Source of the DNA: Methylobacteriaceae bacterium
Lineage (GTDB): Bacteria; Pseudomonadota; Alphaproteobacteria; Rhizobiales; Beijerinckiaceae
Length of the DNA stretch: 62,903 bases
Direction: 5' to 3'
Assembly: GCA_947444195.1 (NCBI GenBank)
Contig: CANEZL010000030.1
Span: 1-62,903 of the forward strand
The position numbers were made by a program, and so were the translations under genes. The notes under the pieces were generated by a model that saw only the letters and a list, made by a program, of their open reading frames with translations, was not told the origin of the DNA and searched no databases. The number at the start of each line of letters is the position of its first letter. Within the stretch, counting starts at the first letter, position 1. This document shows, piece after piece, positions 1 to 6,875 of this stretch.

Positions 1-249
1 CTGCAATCGGACGTGCGCATCGACCTGCTGATCACCGATGTGGGCCTGCCCGGCGGCATGAACGGCCGGCAGATGGCCGACGCCGCCCGGGTGCTGCGCC
101 CGGCGCTGAAGGTCCTGTTCATCACGGGCTATGCCGAGAACGCCGTGGTCGGGAACGGGCCCCTCGATCCCGGCATGCACGTCCTCACCAAGCCCTTCGT
201 CATCGAGGTCATGGCGAGCCGCATCAAGGACCTGATCGATGCCCCGTGA
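1..249 (+). CDS. Response-regulator receiver domain, 3' end of a gene cut by the window edge
   Basis: The frame is open from the first base, so the gene starts outside the window and only its last 82 codons are here. The translation shows the receiver-domain core: the phospho-acceptor Asp in LITDVGLPGGMNG, the conserved Thr in LFITGYAENA and the conserved Lys in LTKPF. The protein ends just after the last helix, as is usual when a receiver is the C-terminal domain of a hybrid histidine kinase; a stand-alone single-domain regulator is also possible. The FITGYAENA variant is common in PAS-containing hybrid kinases of Rhizobiales (family knowledge). The partner domains cannot be seen. Confidence 0.85.
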   Translation: MQSDVRIDLLITDVGLPGGMNGRQMADAARVLRPALKVLFITGYAENAVVGNGPLDPGMHVLTKPFVIEVMASRIKDLIDAP

Positions 250-388
250 ACGGCGGTCGCGCCTCGGATGAGACGCCCGCGCGCCCCGGATCCGCGCCGC
301 GGGGCCCGCCCGCGCGGGACCCGGAAATCGTCGCGGCGGAGCGCGCCGGGATCGATTCGCGGTTGGCGGCGCGTTCCGGGATGTCCTG

Positions 389-487
389 GAGCGTGCTGCC
401 TTTTCACGGAAACGGCAGCACGCTCGATCCTCCGGTGGTCGCACGATGATCCCGAAAAACCGGATTCCACTTTTCCGCATCGTGCTC
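389..487 (+). repeat. Dispersed two-hairpin intergenic repeat, copy A
   Basis: A perfect 12-bp inverted repeat, GAGCGTGCTGCC (389-400) and GGCAGCACGCTC (414-425), with a loop containing TTTTCACGGAAA. It is followed by a second arm pair: GCACGATG near 441-448 and CATCGTGC near 478-485, separated by ACCGGATTCCACTTTTCCG. Copies of the same two-part layout occur at 9450, 10458 (inverted) and 62052. The first hairpin differs between copies by compensated changes. Confidence 0.85.
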
Positions 488-520
488 TAGAAGATGCACT
501 CGGTGCATCCCTCTGGCGTC

Positions 521-588
521 CCTCGCGAAACGCCCGCCTCCCCGGCGCGGCGGGAGGGAGCGTTGCCGGACGCAGGCGTTTCGCGAGG
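521..588. repeat. Long inverted repeat, 14-bp perfect arms
   Basis: CCTCGCGAAACGCC (521-534) is the exact reverse complement of GGCGTTTCGCGAGG (575-588), around a 40-base centre that is itself partly self-complementary (CGCCTCCCCGGCG). A diverged relative on the other strand seems to occupy about 10090-10172 (arms GCCTCGCGAAGGCC and GGCGGGCGTTTCG). It could act as a bidirectional transcription stop or be a small non-autonomous element. Confidence 0.55.
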
Positions 589-661
589 TGCATCGCGGGA
601 AGGCCGGGCCCCGTCCGGCCGGTCGGCGTCCCCGAGGGGGCCCAGTGACGGCGAAGAGTGC

Positions 662-1195
662 ATGACACGTCGCTCCCTCCCTCCCGCCCTGCGCGCGGCC
701 GGCATCGTCGGCACCTGGACGACGAACGTGTCCGCGGGCCGCTCCGTGCTGGACGACGGCGCCGCGGCGGTGATGGCGGGCGACGCGGCGCTGGCCGGTC
801 AGCCCCTGACCCTCGACAGGGCGCTGGCGTGCATCCACCCGGCGGACCGGGCCTGGGTCTTCGAGCGGATCCGGCGGATCCGCGAGACGGGGGGCTTCTT
901 CACCGCGGAGTTCCGCGTCCGCAGCGAGACGGGCGCGGTGCGCTGGATCCTGAACCAGGGCCATCTGCCGGGCGCGGGCGAGGGCGAGATCGGCTACGGC
1001 ACCTATATCGACACCACCGTCCGCCATCTCGAGGACGACGGGGATGCCGGCCCCGACATGCTGGAGATCGCCGCCGACCACTGCATCGCCGCGCGCGCGG
1101 CGATCGAGCGGAGCAACCAGCCCCTGCTGCGCCTCCTCGTGGATGCCCTGCTCCTGGAGATCGGTCGCCATCTGGCGCGCCGCCGCGCGCATTGA
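662..1195 (+). CDS. Stand-alone PAS-fold sensory protein
   Basis: A 177-residue protein. Residues about 15-125 form a PAS_3-type fold: a GTWTTNVSAG segment, HPADRAWVFERI, FTAEFRVRSETGAVRWILNQG and GYGTYIDTTVRH. These match the helix, beta-sheet and terminal DIT-like strand of PAS domains, which bind small ligands or cofactors or dimerise. The last 50 residues are a helix-rich tail with no kinase, cyclase or DNA-binding domain. The start at 662 is preferred because upstream codons run through palindromic repeat DNA. It lies beside a receiver-domain gene on the same strand, which fits a signalling role, but the ligand and partner are unknown. The 3' end converges on the capsid gene with 49 bases between. 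Confidence 0.75.
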   Translation: MTRRSLPPALRAAGIVGTWTTNVSAGRSVLDDGAAAVMAGDAALAGQPLTLDRALACIHPADRAWVFERIRRIRETGGFFTAEFRVRSETGAVRWILNQGHLPGAGEGEIGYGTYIDTTVRHLEDDGDAGPDMLEIAADHCIAARAAIERSNQPLLRLLVDALLLEIGRHLARRRAH

Positions 1196-1244
1196 GCACG
1201 CGGCGGCGGAGTGCCTTCCCCCGGAAGACCGGGGCGCGCGCGGA

Positions 1245-2525
1245 TCAGGCGAACTTCAGGAGCTTGATCGCCGAGAAGTCCTGGACCCCGCCGCCGACCC
1301 GCTTCGTGGTGTAGAACAGGACGTGGGGCTTGGCCGAGTAGGGATCGCGCAGCACGCGGATCCCGGCCCGGTCGACCACGAGGTAGCCGCGGCGGAAATC
1401 GCCGAAGGCCACCGCGAGGCTGCCCGCCGCGATGTCGGGCATCGCCTCGGCCTCGGTCACCGCGTAGCCCATCAAGGTCGCGGGTCGGTCGGCGGCGGCC
1501 GGCGCCTGCCAGAGATAGTTGCCGTCCGCGTCCTTCAGCTTGCGGATCGTGCTCTGCGTGCGCCGGTTCATGACGAAGCCGGCGTTCTGGCGGTGGCCGC
1601 CCTTCAGCGCGTAGACGAGGTCGATCAGCGGGTCGGCGGGGTTCGAGGCCGCGAAGGCGCCGGCCGCGCCGGTGGCGACGAAGCCGATCTTGCCCGGCGC
1701 CCAGGCGGCGTCGGCCACCGTGTCGTAGCTCAGGAAGCCCCGCGGCCGGCTCACCCCGTTGCCGGTGACGAAGGCGAGGCTCTCCTGCTCGGCGAAGGCC
1801 GTCTCGACCTCGTCGGCGAGCCAGGCGTCGATGTCGACGACCGCGTCGTCGAGGAGCGTCTGGGTCGCCGCCGGCATCGCGTAGAGCTCCATCGCCGGGA
1901 AGGCGATCTCGGAGAGCGCGGGGCCGCCCGTCTCGGGGCGGGGCGCCGTCTCGGCCACCCAGCCCGCCGCGGGCGCGGCGACCGCCACCGCCCGCTTGTA
2001 CTGGCCGCCCGAGATGGTGCGCTGGCCGGCGATGGCGCGGATCGGCGACAGGTCGGCGAGGCGCCGCAGCACCTCGCGCTCGATCGTCTCCGGCACGAGG
2101 TAGCCGCCGTCCGGGCCGGCACCGGCCGAGAGGGCCTTGGCCTCCAGGCCCTTCAGGCCGCCGCTCTCGCCGGCGCGGACATAGAGGTCGAAGGCCGACT
2201 TGTGCGCGTCGGCGGCCGCGTTGCGGGGCCCGTCCGTGCCGAGAAGCGGCGGGCGGGCCCGGTCGAGGCTCAGGCGATCGAGCCGGCTGCGGGCCTGGTC
2301 GAGGGCGGCGTCGATCCGGGCGAGCTTCTCCTCGGTGAGGGCGTCCGGCGCGAGCCGGCTCTCGATCTGCCCGAGGCGGTCGTCGTTCGTCGCCTTGAAC
2401 GCCTCGAAGGCGCGGGCGAGATCGTCGAGGGCGGCGTGCGCCTCCGGGCCGGGCAGGCCGGCCTTGGTCTCGTAAGCCTTGGTCTCGTAGGCCTTGGTCT
2501 CGTAGGCGGGGCTGGTCTGGGTCAT
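1245..2525 (-). CDS. HK97-type major capsid protein (GTA gp5-like)
   Basis: A 426-residue protein; family capsid precursors are about 390-430. The N-terminal 110 residues form a charged helical delta/scaffold region (AFEAFKATNDDRLGQIESRL, LTEEKLARIDAAL), typical of HK97 capsid precursors and of the alphaproteobacterial GTA capsid. The rest shows the HK97 fold: GGYLVPETIEREVLRRL, PAMELYAMPAATQTLLDD, FVTGNGVSRPRGFLSY, GFVMNRRTQSTIRKLKD and LFYTTKRVGGGV. The scaffold would be removed by the protease encoded just upstream; the two genes overlap by 4 bases. The extreme N-terminus carries three tandem YETKA units. This is the last gene of the cassette: no head-tail connector follows, and a convergent PAS gene comes next. 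Confidence 0.93.
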   Translation of the reverse strand: MTQTSPAYETKAYETKAYETKAGLPGPEAHAALDDLARAFEAFKATNDDRLGQIESRLAPDALTEEKLARIDAALDQARSRLDRLSLDRARPPLLGTDGPRNAAADAHKSAFDLYVRAGESGGLKGLEAKALSAGAGPDGGYLVPETIEREVLRRLADLSPIRAIAGQRTISGGQYKRAVAVAAPAAGWVAETAPRPETGGPALSEIAFPAMELYAMPAATQTLLDDAVVDIDAWLADEVETAFAEQESLAFVTGNGVSRPRGFLSYDTVADAAWAPGKIGFVATGAAGAFAASNPADPLIDLVYALKGGHRQNAGFVMNRRTQSTIRKLKDADGNYLWQAPAAADRPATLMGYAVTEAEAMPDIAAGSLAVAFGDFRRGYLVVDRAGIRVLRDPYSAKPHVLFYTTKRVGGGVQDFSAIKLLKFA

Positions 2526-2995
2526 GCTCGGTCTCCGCGAGGGATGGCGGGCGCGATCCGCCGGGCGAGGTCGCGCATCTTGAGGCCGAGGGGCGCGGCG
2601 ACGCGCGCCTCCGGCTGCAGGGGGAAGCTGACGAGCGAGATCTCCCAGAGATCGACCGCGGTCAGGTGCCGGTAGCCGGCGCGGTCGGGGGTCGCCGACA
2701 GGGTCCGGAAGCCGATGGAGAGCCCGTCGACGGCGCCCGCGCGCAGGAGGGCGTCGAGCTCGCGGGCGCGCTGCACGGCGAGGTCGAGGCGCCCCGTCAC
2801 GTGCAGGCCGCGGGCATCCTCGCCGAGGCTGAGCCAGGTGCCGATCGGCTCGGCCGGATCGTGCTGCCAGAGCATGCGCACGCCCCGGGGCCCGCGGGCC
2901 CTGAGGCTCGCCGCGAAGGCGCCGGCCCGCACCACGTCGCGCCCGAGGTCGGGCCGCCCGAACAGGCTCGCGTAGCCGGTGAAGTGACCGTCCAT
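2522..2995 (-). CDS. HK97-family prohead protease (GTA gp4-like)
   Basis: A 157-residue serine protease of the herpesvirus/HK97 prohead assemblin fold, which cleaves the scaffold domain from assembled capsid protein. Visible signatures are GYASLFGRPDLGRDVVRAGA near the N-terminus, the catalytic His in MLWQHDPAEPIGTW (about residue 45), the catalytic Ser in VDGLSIGFRT (about residue 93) and WEISLVSFPLQPEA. The ATG at 2995 is chosen because the frame upstream overlaps the portal gene out of phase and encodes low-complexity sequence. The stop overlaps the capsid start (ATGA), which indicates translational coupling. It is shorter than many phage prohead proteases but similar to GTA versions. Confidence 0.9.
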   Translation of the reverse strand: MDGHFTGYASLFGRPDLGRDVVRAGAFAASLRARGPRGVRMLWQHDPAEPIGTWLSLGEDARGLHVTGRLDLAVQRARELDALLRAGAVDGLSIGFRTLSATPDRAGYRHLTAVDLWEISLVSFPLQPEARVAAPLGLKMRDLARRIAPAIPRGDRA

Positions 2996-3030
2996 CGGAG
3001 GGCTCCGAACAGGGGAAGCGAGGCGACGGA

Positions 3031-4182
3031 TCAGGCAGCGGGGCCGTAGCCCACGGCCTCGCGCTTTTCGTCCGCGGTGAGGAAGTCGGCCGCCTGCACC
3101 CGCCGCCACAGGGATTCGCGCTCGGTGGCCAGGGCCTCGATGCGGTCGAGGTCGGGTTCGAGGCCGGTGGGCCCGAGGGCGGGGGCGAGCCAGTGGGCGA
3201 GGCTCTCGCTCGTGCGCCGCACCAGCGGGATCAGGGTCTGGCGGTAGAAGGCGCGGTTGGCCTCGGCGTAGTTCGCGTGTGTGTTGTCGCCGGGCAGCCC
3301 CAGCAGGAGGGGCGGCACGCCGAAGGCCAGGGCGATCTCCCGGGCGGCGGCGTGCTTGGCCTCGACGAAGTCCATCTCCTTGGGCGAGAGCGCCAGCGGC
3401 TTCCAGTCGAGCCCGCCCTCCAGCAGGAGCGGGCGCCCGGCATTGGCCGAGCCCTGGTAGTTCGCCTCCAGCTCGCCCTTGAGCCGCGTGAACTGCGCCT
3501 CGGAGAGATGGGCGCCGCCGCCGAAGACCAGGGCGCCCGAGGGGCGCGCCGCGTTGTCGAGGAGCGCCTTGTTCCAGGCGCCGGCCGCGTTGTGGATGTC
3601 GAGGGCGGCCGCCGCCGCCTCGATCGGCGCGAGGCCGTGGGTCTCGTCCTCCGGATGGAACAGGGCGAGGTGCAGGATCGGCGGAACCGCCCCCGTCTGC
3701 GCGTAGCGGCGCGCCTGGCCCCCCGTGCCGTAGAGATAGGCCGCGGGCCAGCCGTCGGGGCCCGGCACCACCCGCATCCGCTCGGGGCGCAGGGCGAAGA
3801 GCTCGCGGGGCATCCCGTCGAGGCTCACCGCCTCCAGATAGGCGTTCCCGCTCAGCATGAGCTGGGCGTAGAGCGTCTCGAGGAGCCGGGTGCCGCCCTC
3901 CCGCGGGTTCGGCTGGGCCAGGAGCGCGGCGAGCCGCTCGGCGCCGGCGCCGGTGGGCACCAGGGGCACGCTCGCCGCCGTCTCGGCCACGAGGCGCACG
4001 GCCCGGTGCACCACGGCGTTGCGGGCATAGCCCACCCGCGCGAGCGCCGTGGCCTCGCGGGGCGTCCACACCGCCCGGCCCTCGCCGTAGAGGGCGAAGC
4101 CGGGGCCGGCGAAGCCCGGGGCCGCCTTGACGGCGGGCGCGTAGCCGGCGGCCCGCGCCAGCCGGGAGAGCAGGGACGGCAT
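3031..4182 (-). CDS. HK97-type phage portal protein (GTA gp3-like)
   Basis: A 383-residue portal protein, the dodecameric ring through which DNA enters the capsid. Portal-family blocks seen are YARNAVVHRAVRLVAETAAS, LLETLYAQLMLSGNAYLEAV, LHLALFHPEDETHGLAPIEA, AAGAWNKALLDNAARPSGAL, MDFVEAKHAAAREIALAFGV and PPLLLGLPGDNTHANYAEAN. These match the alphaproteobacterial GTA portal. The ATG at 4182 gives the usual N-terminus (MPSLLSRLARAAGYAP). The C-terminus (DEKREAVGYGPAA) is typical. It is separated from terL by about 550 bases that contain a small coupled ORF and an opposite-strand secreted-protein gene. The protease follows 35 bases downstream. Confidence 0.92.
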   Translation of the reverse strand: MPSLLSRLARAAGYAPAVKAAPGFAGPGFALYGEGRAVWTPREATALARVGYARNAVVHRAVRLVAETAASVPLVPTGAGAERLAALLAQPNPREGGTRLLETLYAQLMLSGNAYLEAVSLDGMPRELFALRPERMRVVPGPDGWPAAYLYGTGGQARRYAQTGAVPPILHLALFHPEDETHGLAPIEAAAAALDIHNAAGAWNKALLDNAARPSGALVFGGGAHLSEAQFTRLKGELEANYQGSANAGRPLLLEGGLDWKPLALSPKEMDFVEAKHAAAREIALAFGVPPLLLGLPGDNTHANYAEANRAFYRQTLIPLVRRTSESLAHWLAPALGPTGLEPDLDRIEALATERESLWRRVQAADFLTADEKREAVGYGPAA

Positions 4183-4360
4183 GGTGGATCCTTCCGCGGA
4201 ATGCGTTGAGGCGAGGGTTCGGAGGCGCGCGGCCGCCGGTCCTCCCGGTTCCGTGAGGGCGCAGTTCGGTCGGGCCGGGATCCATTGCGCACAAGCGCCG
4301 TTGTCAGCCCGAATGCCGGCCGGGGATCTCCCGGCCCTTCGCAGGAACAGGACATCCTTC

Positions 4361-4648
4361 ATGAAGACGATTCTCGCAGCCGCCGCCCTCGCCGCGACCC
4401 TCGCCACCCCGGCCCTGGCCCAGACCTACGCCGCGCCGCCGGCCGGGCCGGTCGGCGTCGTGCCGGGCCCGGCCACCACGGGCGGCGTCATCGCGCCGCA
4501 GGGCGGCTCGACCGGCGCGCCGGGGGCCTACAACTACTCGCCGACGGGCCAGCCCGCGGACGTGATCTCGAACGATTCCTCGGCCGCCGGCAATGCGGGC
4601 CAGCCCTCGCGCGTCGCGCCGCAGGGCGGCGGCGGCAGCAGCCGCTGA
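4361..4648 (+). CDS. Small secreted Gly/Pro/Ala-rich protein inserted in the GTA-like cluster
   Basis: A 95-residue protein starting MKTILAAAALAATLATPALAQ: a clear Sec signal peptide with an AxA-type cleavage site (PALA-Q). The mature part is low in hydrophobics and rich in Gly, Ala, Pro, Ser and Asn (GYNYSP-like segments, C-terminal GGGGSSR), so it is probably disordered and periplasmic or extracellular. I do not recognise a domain. It lies on the strand opposite to the capsid operon, between terL and portal, and is followed by a strong hairpin (4663-4691). That layout suggests an independent transcription unit of host type rather than a phage gene. Small proteins of this style are common in Methylobacterium-like genomes, but no function can be assigned. 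Confidence 0.75.
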   Translation: MKTILAAAALAATLATPALAQTYAAPPAGPVGVVPGPATTGGVIAPQGGSTGAPGAYNYSPTGQPADVISNDSSAAGNAGQPSRVAPQGGGGSSR

Positions 4649-4662
4649 GGCCAGACCGATCG

Positions 4663-4691
4663 CGCCCGCGGGACGGACCGTCCCGCGGGCG
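4663..4691. terminator. Perfect 13-bp hairpin after the secreted-protein gene
   Basis: CGCCCGCGGGACG (4663-4675) and CGTCCCGCGGGCG (4679-4691) are exact reverse complements around a 3-base loop, 15 bases after the stop codon. No T-run follows on either strand, so termination would rely on the stem or on Rho. It might also serve the leftward operon as an mRNA-stabilising structure. Confidence 0.5.
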
Positions 4692-4729
4692 ATGCAGAAG
4701 AGAAGCGCGGACGCTCCCGCCGCCCGCGC

Positions 4730-4867
4730 CTAATGCCTTTCAGTCCGGTCCGCCTCGGCGCTCCCGAAGGTCTCGCGGACCGGGCGACCGGCGGCGAGGC
4801 TCTCCGTCCGGGCTGCTTCGCGGGCGATCTCGGCCCGCGCCCCGCCGATCCGGCCGCGCACCGTCAC
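4730..4867 (-). CDS. Small ORF translationally coupled to terL
   Basis: A 45-codon frame whose GTG start (4865-4867) overlaps the terL stop, TGA at 4864-4866, in a GTGA arrangement. The product (starting VTVRGRIGGARAEIAREAAR) is charged, probably helical, and has no recognised domain. Small uncharacterised genes next to the terminase or portal are known in GTA clusters, but I cannot match this one. Support comes only from the coupled start and natural amino-acid composition. It could be a chance open frame in high-GC DNA. Confidence 0.4.
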   Translation of the reverse strand: MTVRGRIGGARAEIAREAARTESLAAGRPVRETFGSAEADRTERH

Positions 4868-6183
4868 AGGCGCCGGATGCGCGGCGCCCCGTCCCCGTCG
4901 AGCAGCAGGGCGGTGAGCGCCCAGACCAGGGCGTCGAGCCGGTCCGGCGAGCCGCCCCCCGAGAGGCCGTCCGGCCCGAGATCGCACATCTCGTCCTCCA
5001 GGGCGGGGAAGGTGCCGACATGGTGCACCCGCCCCTGCGCGTAGAGCAGGGAGACCGGCTCCGCCCGCAGGTACTTGCCCCGCGTCGCGCGCACCGGCGT
5101 GACGGGCACCGCCGGATCGCACTGGCGCAGGACCGCGGCGGCCATCTCGCCCCCCTGGTTGACCTCGACCACCAGGGCGTCCGCCGCGAGGCGGTGATAG
5201 AGGGCGAGCGCGGTGCCGGCCCAGGCCTCGGGGGTGGCCCGGGGCAGGCTCGCATCGGCGAGCACGTAGGCGCGCGCGCCGATGCGCCCGGCCGCGACGA
5301 TGCCGCAGGCATCCGAGCGGGCGCCGGACCCGGCGGGGGGATCGACCGCCACCACGATCCGCCCGAGCGCCCCCGGCGGCGCGGCGAGCCGCCCCGCCTC
5401 CAGGACGGCCCGGCTCCAGAGGGCGTCGGCGCGGTCGGCGATCAGCTCCCCGTCGAGTTCCTGGCGGCCGAGGCGGGTGCCGGCGTAGCGGGCCACCACC
5501 GCCTCCAGGAAGGCGGGGGCGAGGTGCTCCGCGTTGTCGGCGGTGCGCGCCCGGCTCGTCACCGTGCGCGGATCGGCGATGAGCCGGCGCAGGAGCGGGA
5601 TCGGCCGCGGCGTCGTGGTCACGAGGCTGCGCGGGGCGATCCCCAGGCGCAGGCCGAATTGCAGCATGTCCCATGCGGCCTCGGGGTGGCGCCACTTGGC
5701 GAGTTCGTCGCACCACGCCGCCCCGAATTGCGGACCGCGCAGGGCATCGGGCTCCTCCGCCGAGAAGGCCAGCGCCACCGCGCCGTTGGCCCAGGCGAGG
5801 CGCCGCCGGCTCGGACTCCAGGTGGGCCGCCTGCCCCGCTCGGGGATGGCGAGGAGGCCGGAGGGGCCCTCCACCATCACGTCGCGCACGTCCGCGTAGG
5901 TCTCCCCCACCAGGGCGAGGCGCCCCACCGGCGCGCGGGTGAAGGCCGGGTCGCCCCGGGCCAGCGCGTCGATCCACTCCGCCCCCGTGCGCGTCTTGCC
6001 GCAGCCGCGCCCGCCGATGACGGCCCAGGTCGTCCAGTCCCCGTCGCGGCAGGGGGGCAGCTGGTCCGGGCGGGCCTGGACCAGCCAGTCACGGGCCATC
6101 GCCCGCAGGAGGTGGGGCGGCAGGCGGGCGAGCGCAGCCGCCGGGTCCGCCCCCGCCCTCAGGGAGGCCAGCCGGGAGGCCAA
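4864..6183 (-). CDS. Large terminase subunit (GTA gp2-like)
   Basis: The packaging motor ATPase-nuclease, about 439 residues. The Walker A region is VIGGRGCGKTRTGAEWI. The Walker B/coupling region LRGPQFGAAWCDELAKW is strongly characteristic of alphaproteobacterial GTA terminases. Motif III is SLVTTTPRPIPLLRRL. The RNase-H-like nuclease domain shows Asp residues in IVVAVDPPAGSG, ALVVEVNQGG and DRLDALVWALTALL. The start is uncertain: the longest frame (to 6243) is out of phase with conserved terS sequence, so I use a TTG at 6183, just before a plausible N-terminus (ALARLPPHLLRAMARDWLVQ). An ATG at the MARDWLV segment is an alternative. It overlaps the end of terS. Confidence 0.9.
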   Translation of the reverse strand: MASRLASLRAGADPAAALARLPPHLLRAMARDWLVQARPDQLPPCRDGDWTTWAVIGGRGCGKTRTGAEWIDALARGDPAFTRAPVGRLALVGETYADVRDVMVEGPSGLLAIPERGRRPTWSPSRRRLAWANGAVALAFSAEEPDALRGPQFGAAWCDELAKWRHPEAAWDMLQFGLRLGIAPRSLVTTTPRPIPLLRRLIADPRTVTSRARTADNAEHLAPAFLEAVVARYAGTRLGRQELDGELIADRADALWSRAVLEAGRLAAPPGALGRIVVAVDPPAGSGARSDACGIVAAGRIGARAYVLADASLPRATPEAWAGTALALYHRLAADALVVEVNQGGEMAAAVLRQCDPAVPVTPVRATRGKYLRAEPVSLLYAQGRVHHVGTFPALEDEMCDLGPDGLSGGGSPDRLDALVWALTALLLDGDGAPRIRRL

Positions 6184-6658
6184 GGCGGCGCGCGATCTCC
6201 GCGCGCAGGGCGGGCAGGTCGTCGGGGTCGAGGCTGACCGCATCGCTCTCCTCCGGACCCGTCGTCAGTTCGTCGAGCAGGCGCTTGAGCCCGCCGAGAT
6301 CGCGCAGCACCCGTGCCGAATCGATCGGGGCCGGAGCGTCCGCGCGCAGGGCCGCGTCGAAGGCGGCGATCTGGCGGGCGATGTGCCCGCGCAGGGCCAG
6401 GCGCAGGGTCGCCCCGTCCGCCGCCCCCAGCGGGTCGAGAACCGGGGCGGGGCGCCGGCCGCCGGCCCGCGCCTGCGCGGTCCCCGGGCCCGGCGGGCCG
6501 GCGGCACCGCGCCAGCCGCCCCGGACGCTCCATTCCTGCAGCGTCGCCCGCGGGACGCCGAGCCCCGCCGAGACGGCGCGCAGGCTGAGGGCGGTCCCGC
6601 GCACGAGGCGTTCGGCCTCGGCCCGCAGGGCCGGGCTGTAGCGGCCCGCCGACGTCAT
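6089..6658 (-). CDS. Small terminase-like DNA-binding protein (GTA gp1-like)
   Basis: A 189-residue protein. Residues 1-45 contain a helix-turn-helix of the kind used for DNA recognition by small terminases (LRAEAERLVRGTALSLRAVS, LGVPRATLQEWSVRGGW). Residues about 85-135 carry RGHIARQIAAFDAALR and DSARVLRDLGGLKRLLDEL, which resemble the gp1 proteins of alphaproteobacterial GTAs. The C-terminal 40 residues overlap the terL frame and are Gly/Pro/Ala-rich, so the true end may be less conserved. It is first in the leftward cassette. A GAGG ribosome-binding site precedes the ATG, and a good promoter lies 30-60 bases upstream. Confidence 0.75.
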   Translation of the reverse strand: MTSAGRYSPALRAEAERLVRGTALSLRAVSAGLGVPRATLQEWSVRGGWRGAAGPPGPGTAQARAGGRRPAPVLDPLGAADGATLRLALRGHIARQIAAFDAALRADAPAPIDSARVLRDLGGLKRLLDELTTGPEESDAVSLDPDDLPALRAEIARRLGLPAGLPEGGGGPGGCARPPAAPPPAGDGP

Positions 6659-6691
6659 CGCCGCCTCGTCACACTTCTGGAGAATGCCTGC

Positions 6692-6720
6692 ACCCTACCG
6701 GAGGAGCGTCGCCCTGTCAA
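6692..6720 (-). promoter_or_regulatory. Sigma-70-type promoter for the GTA-like cassette
   Basis: Reading leftward, a perfect -35 box TTGACA (6720-6715) and a 17-base spacer lead to TAGGGT (6697-6692) as the -10. Transcription would start near 6685, about 27 bases before the terS ATG. The adjacent 6721-6755 segment is strongly AT-rich against a very GC-rich background. Confidence 0.55.
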
Positions 6721-6875
6721 TGACTATTATCTTTTTAGGAGTATTTTTTCCTTCGAACGGCGTCCTCCGACACGGGCGCGGAGGCACCGGAACGGGCATC
6801 AGTCCCGGCACGTTGACCGGCGCCCAGCACGTGCGCGATCAGCGGCGCACAGGGAAGTCCTGAGTCGGGAACAGC

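Larger units (their letters stand above)
250..661. other. Intergenic region with two palindromic elements
   Basis: This 412-base gap holds no convincing gene. It contains a dispersed two-hairpin repeat (389-487), a short hairpin GATGCAC-TCG-GTGCATC at 493-509 and a larger inverted repeat (521-588). Frames that run through it and join the next gene are composition artefacts. Confidence 0.6.

Noticed and set aside
389..487. Repeat copies read as CRISPR units or att sites
   Set aside because: The copies are far apart, palindromic and without regular spacers or cas genes; no integration gene adjoins them.
2522..4294. A 590-residue fusion of the prohead protease with an N-terminal extension
   Set aside because: The extension overlaps the portal gene in another frame and is low-complexity; the protease begins normally at 2995.
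1245..6658. A complete or recently integrated prophage
   Set aside because: No integrase, repressor, lysis, connector or tail genes and no flanking direct repeats were seen; the gene content fits only the first part of a GTA cluster.
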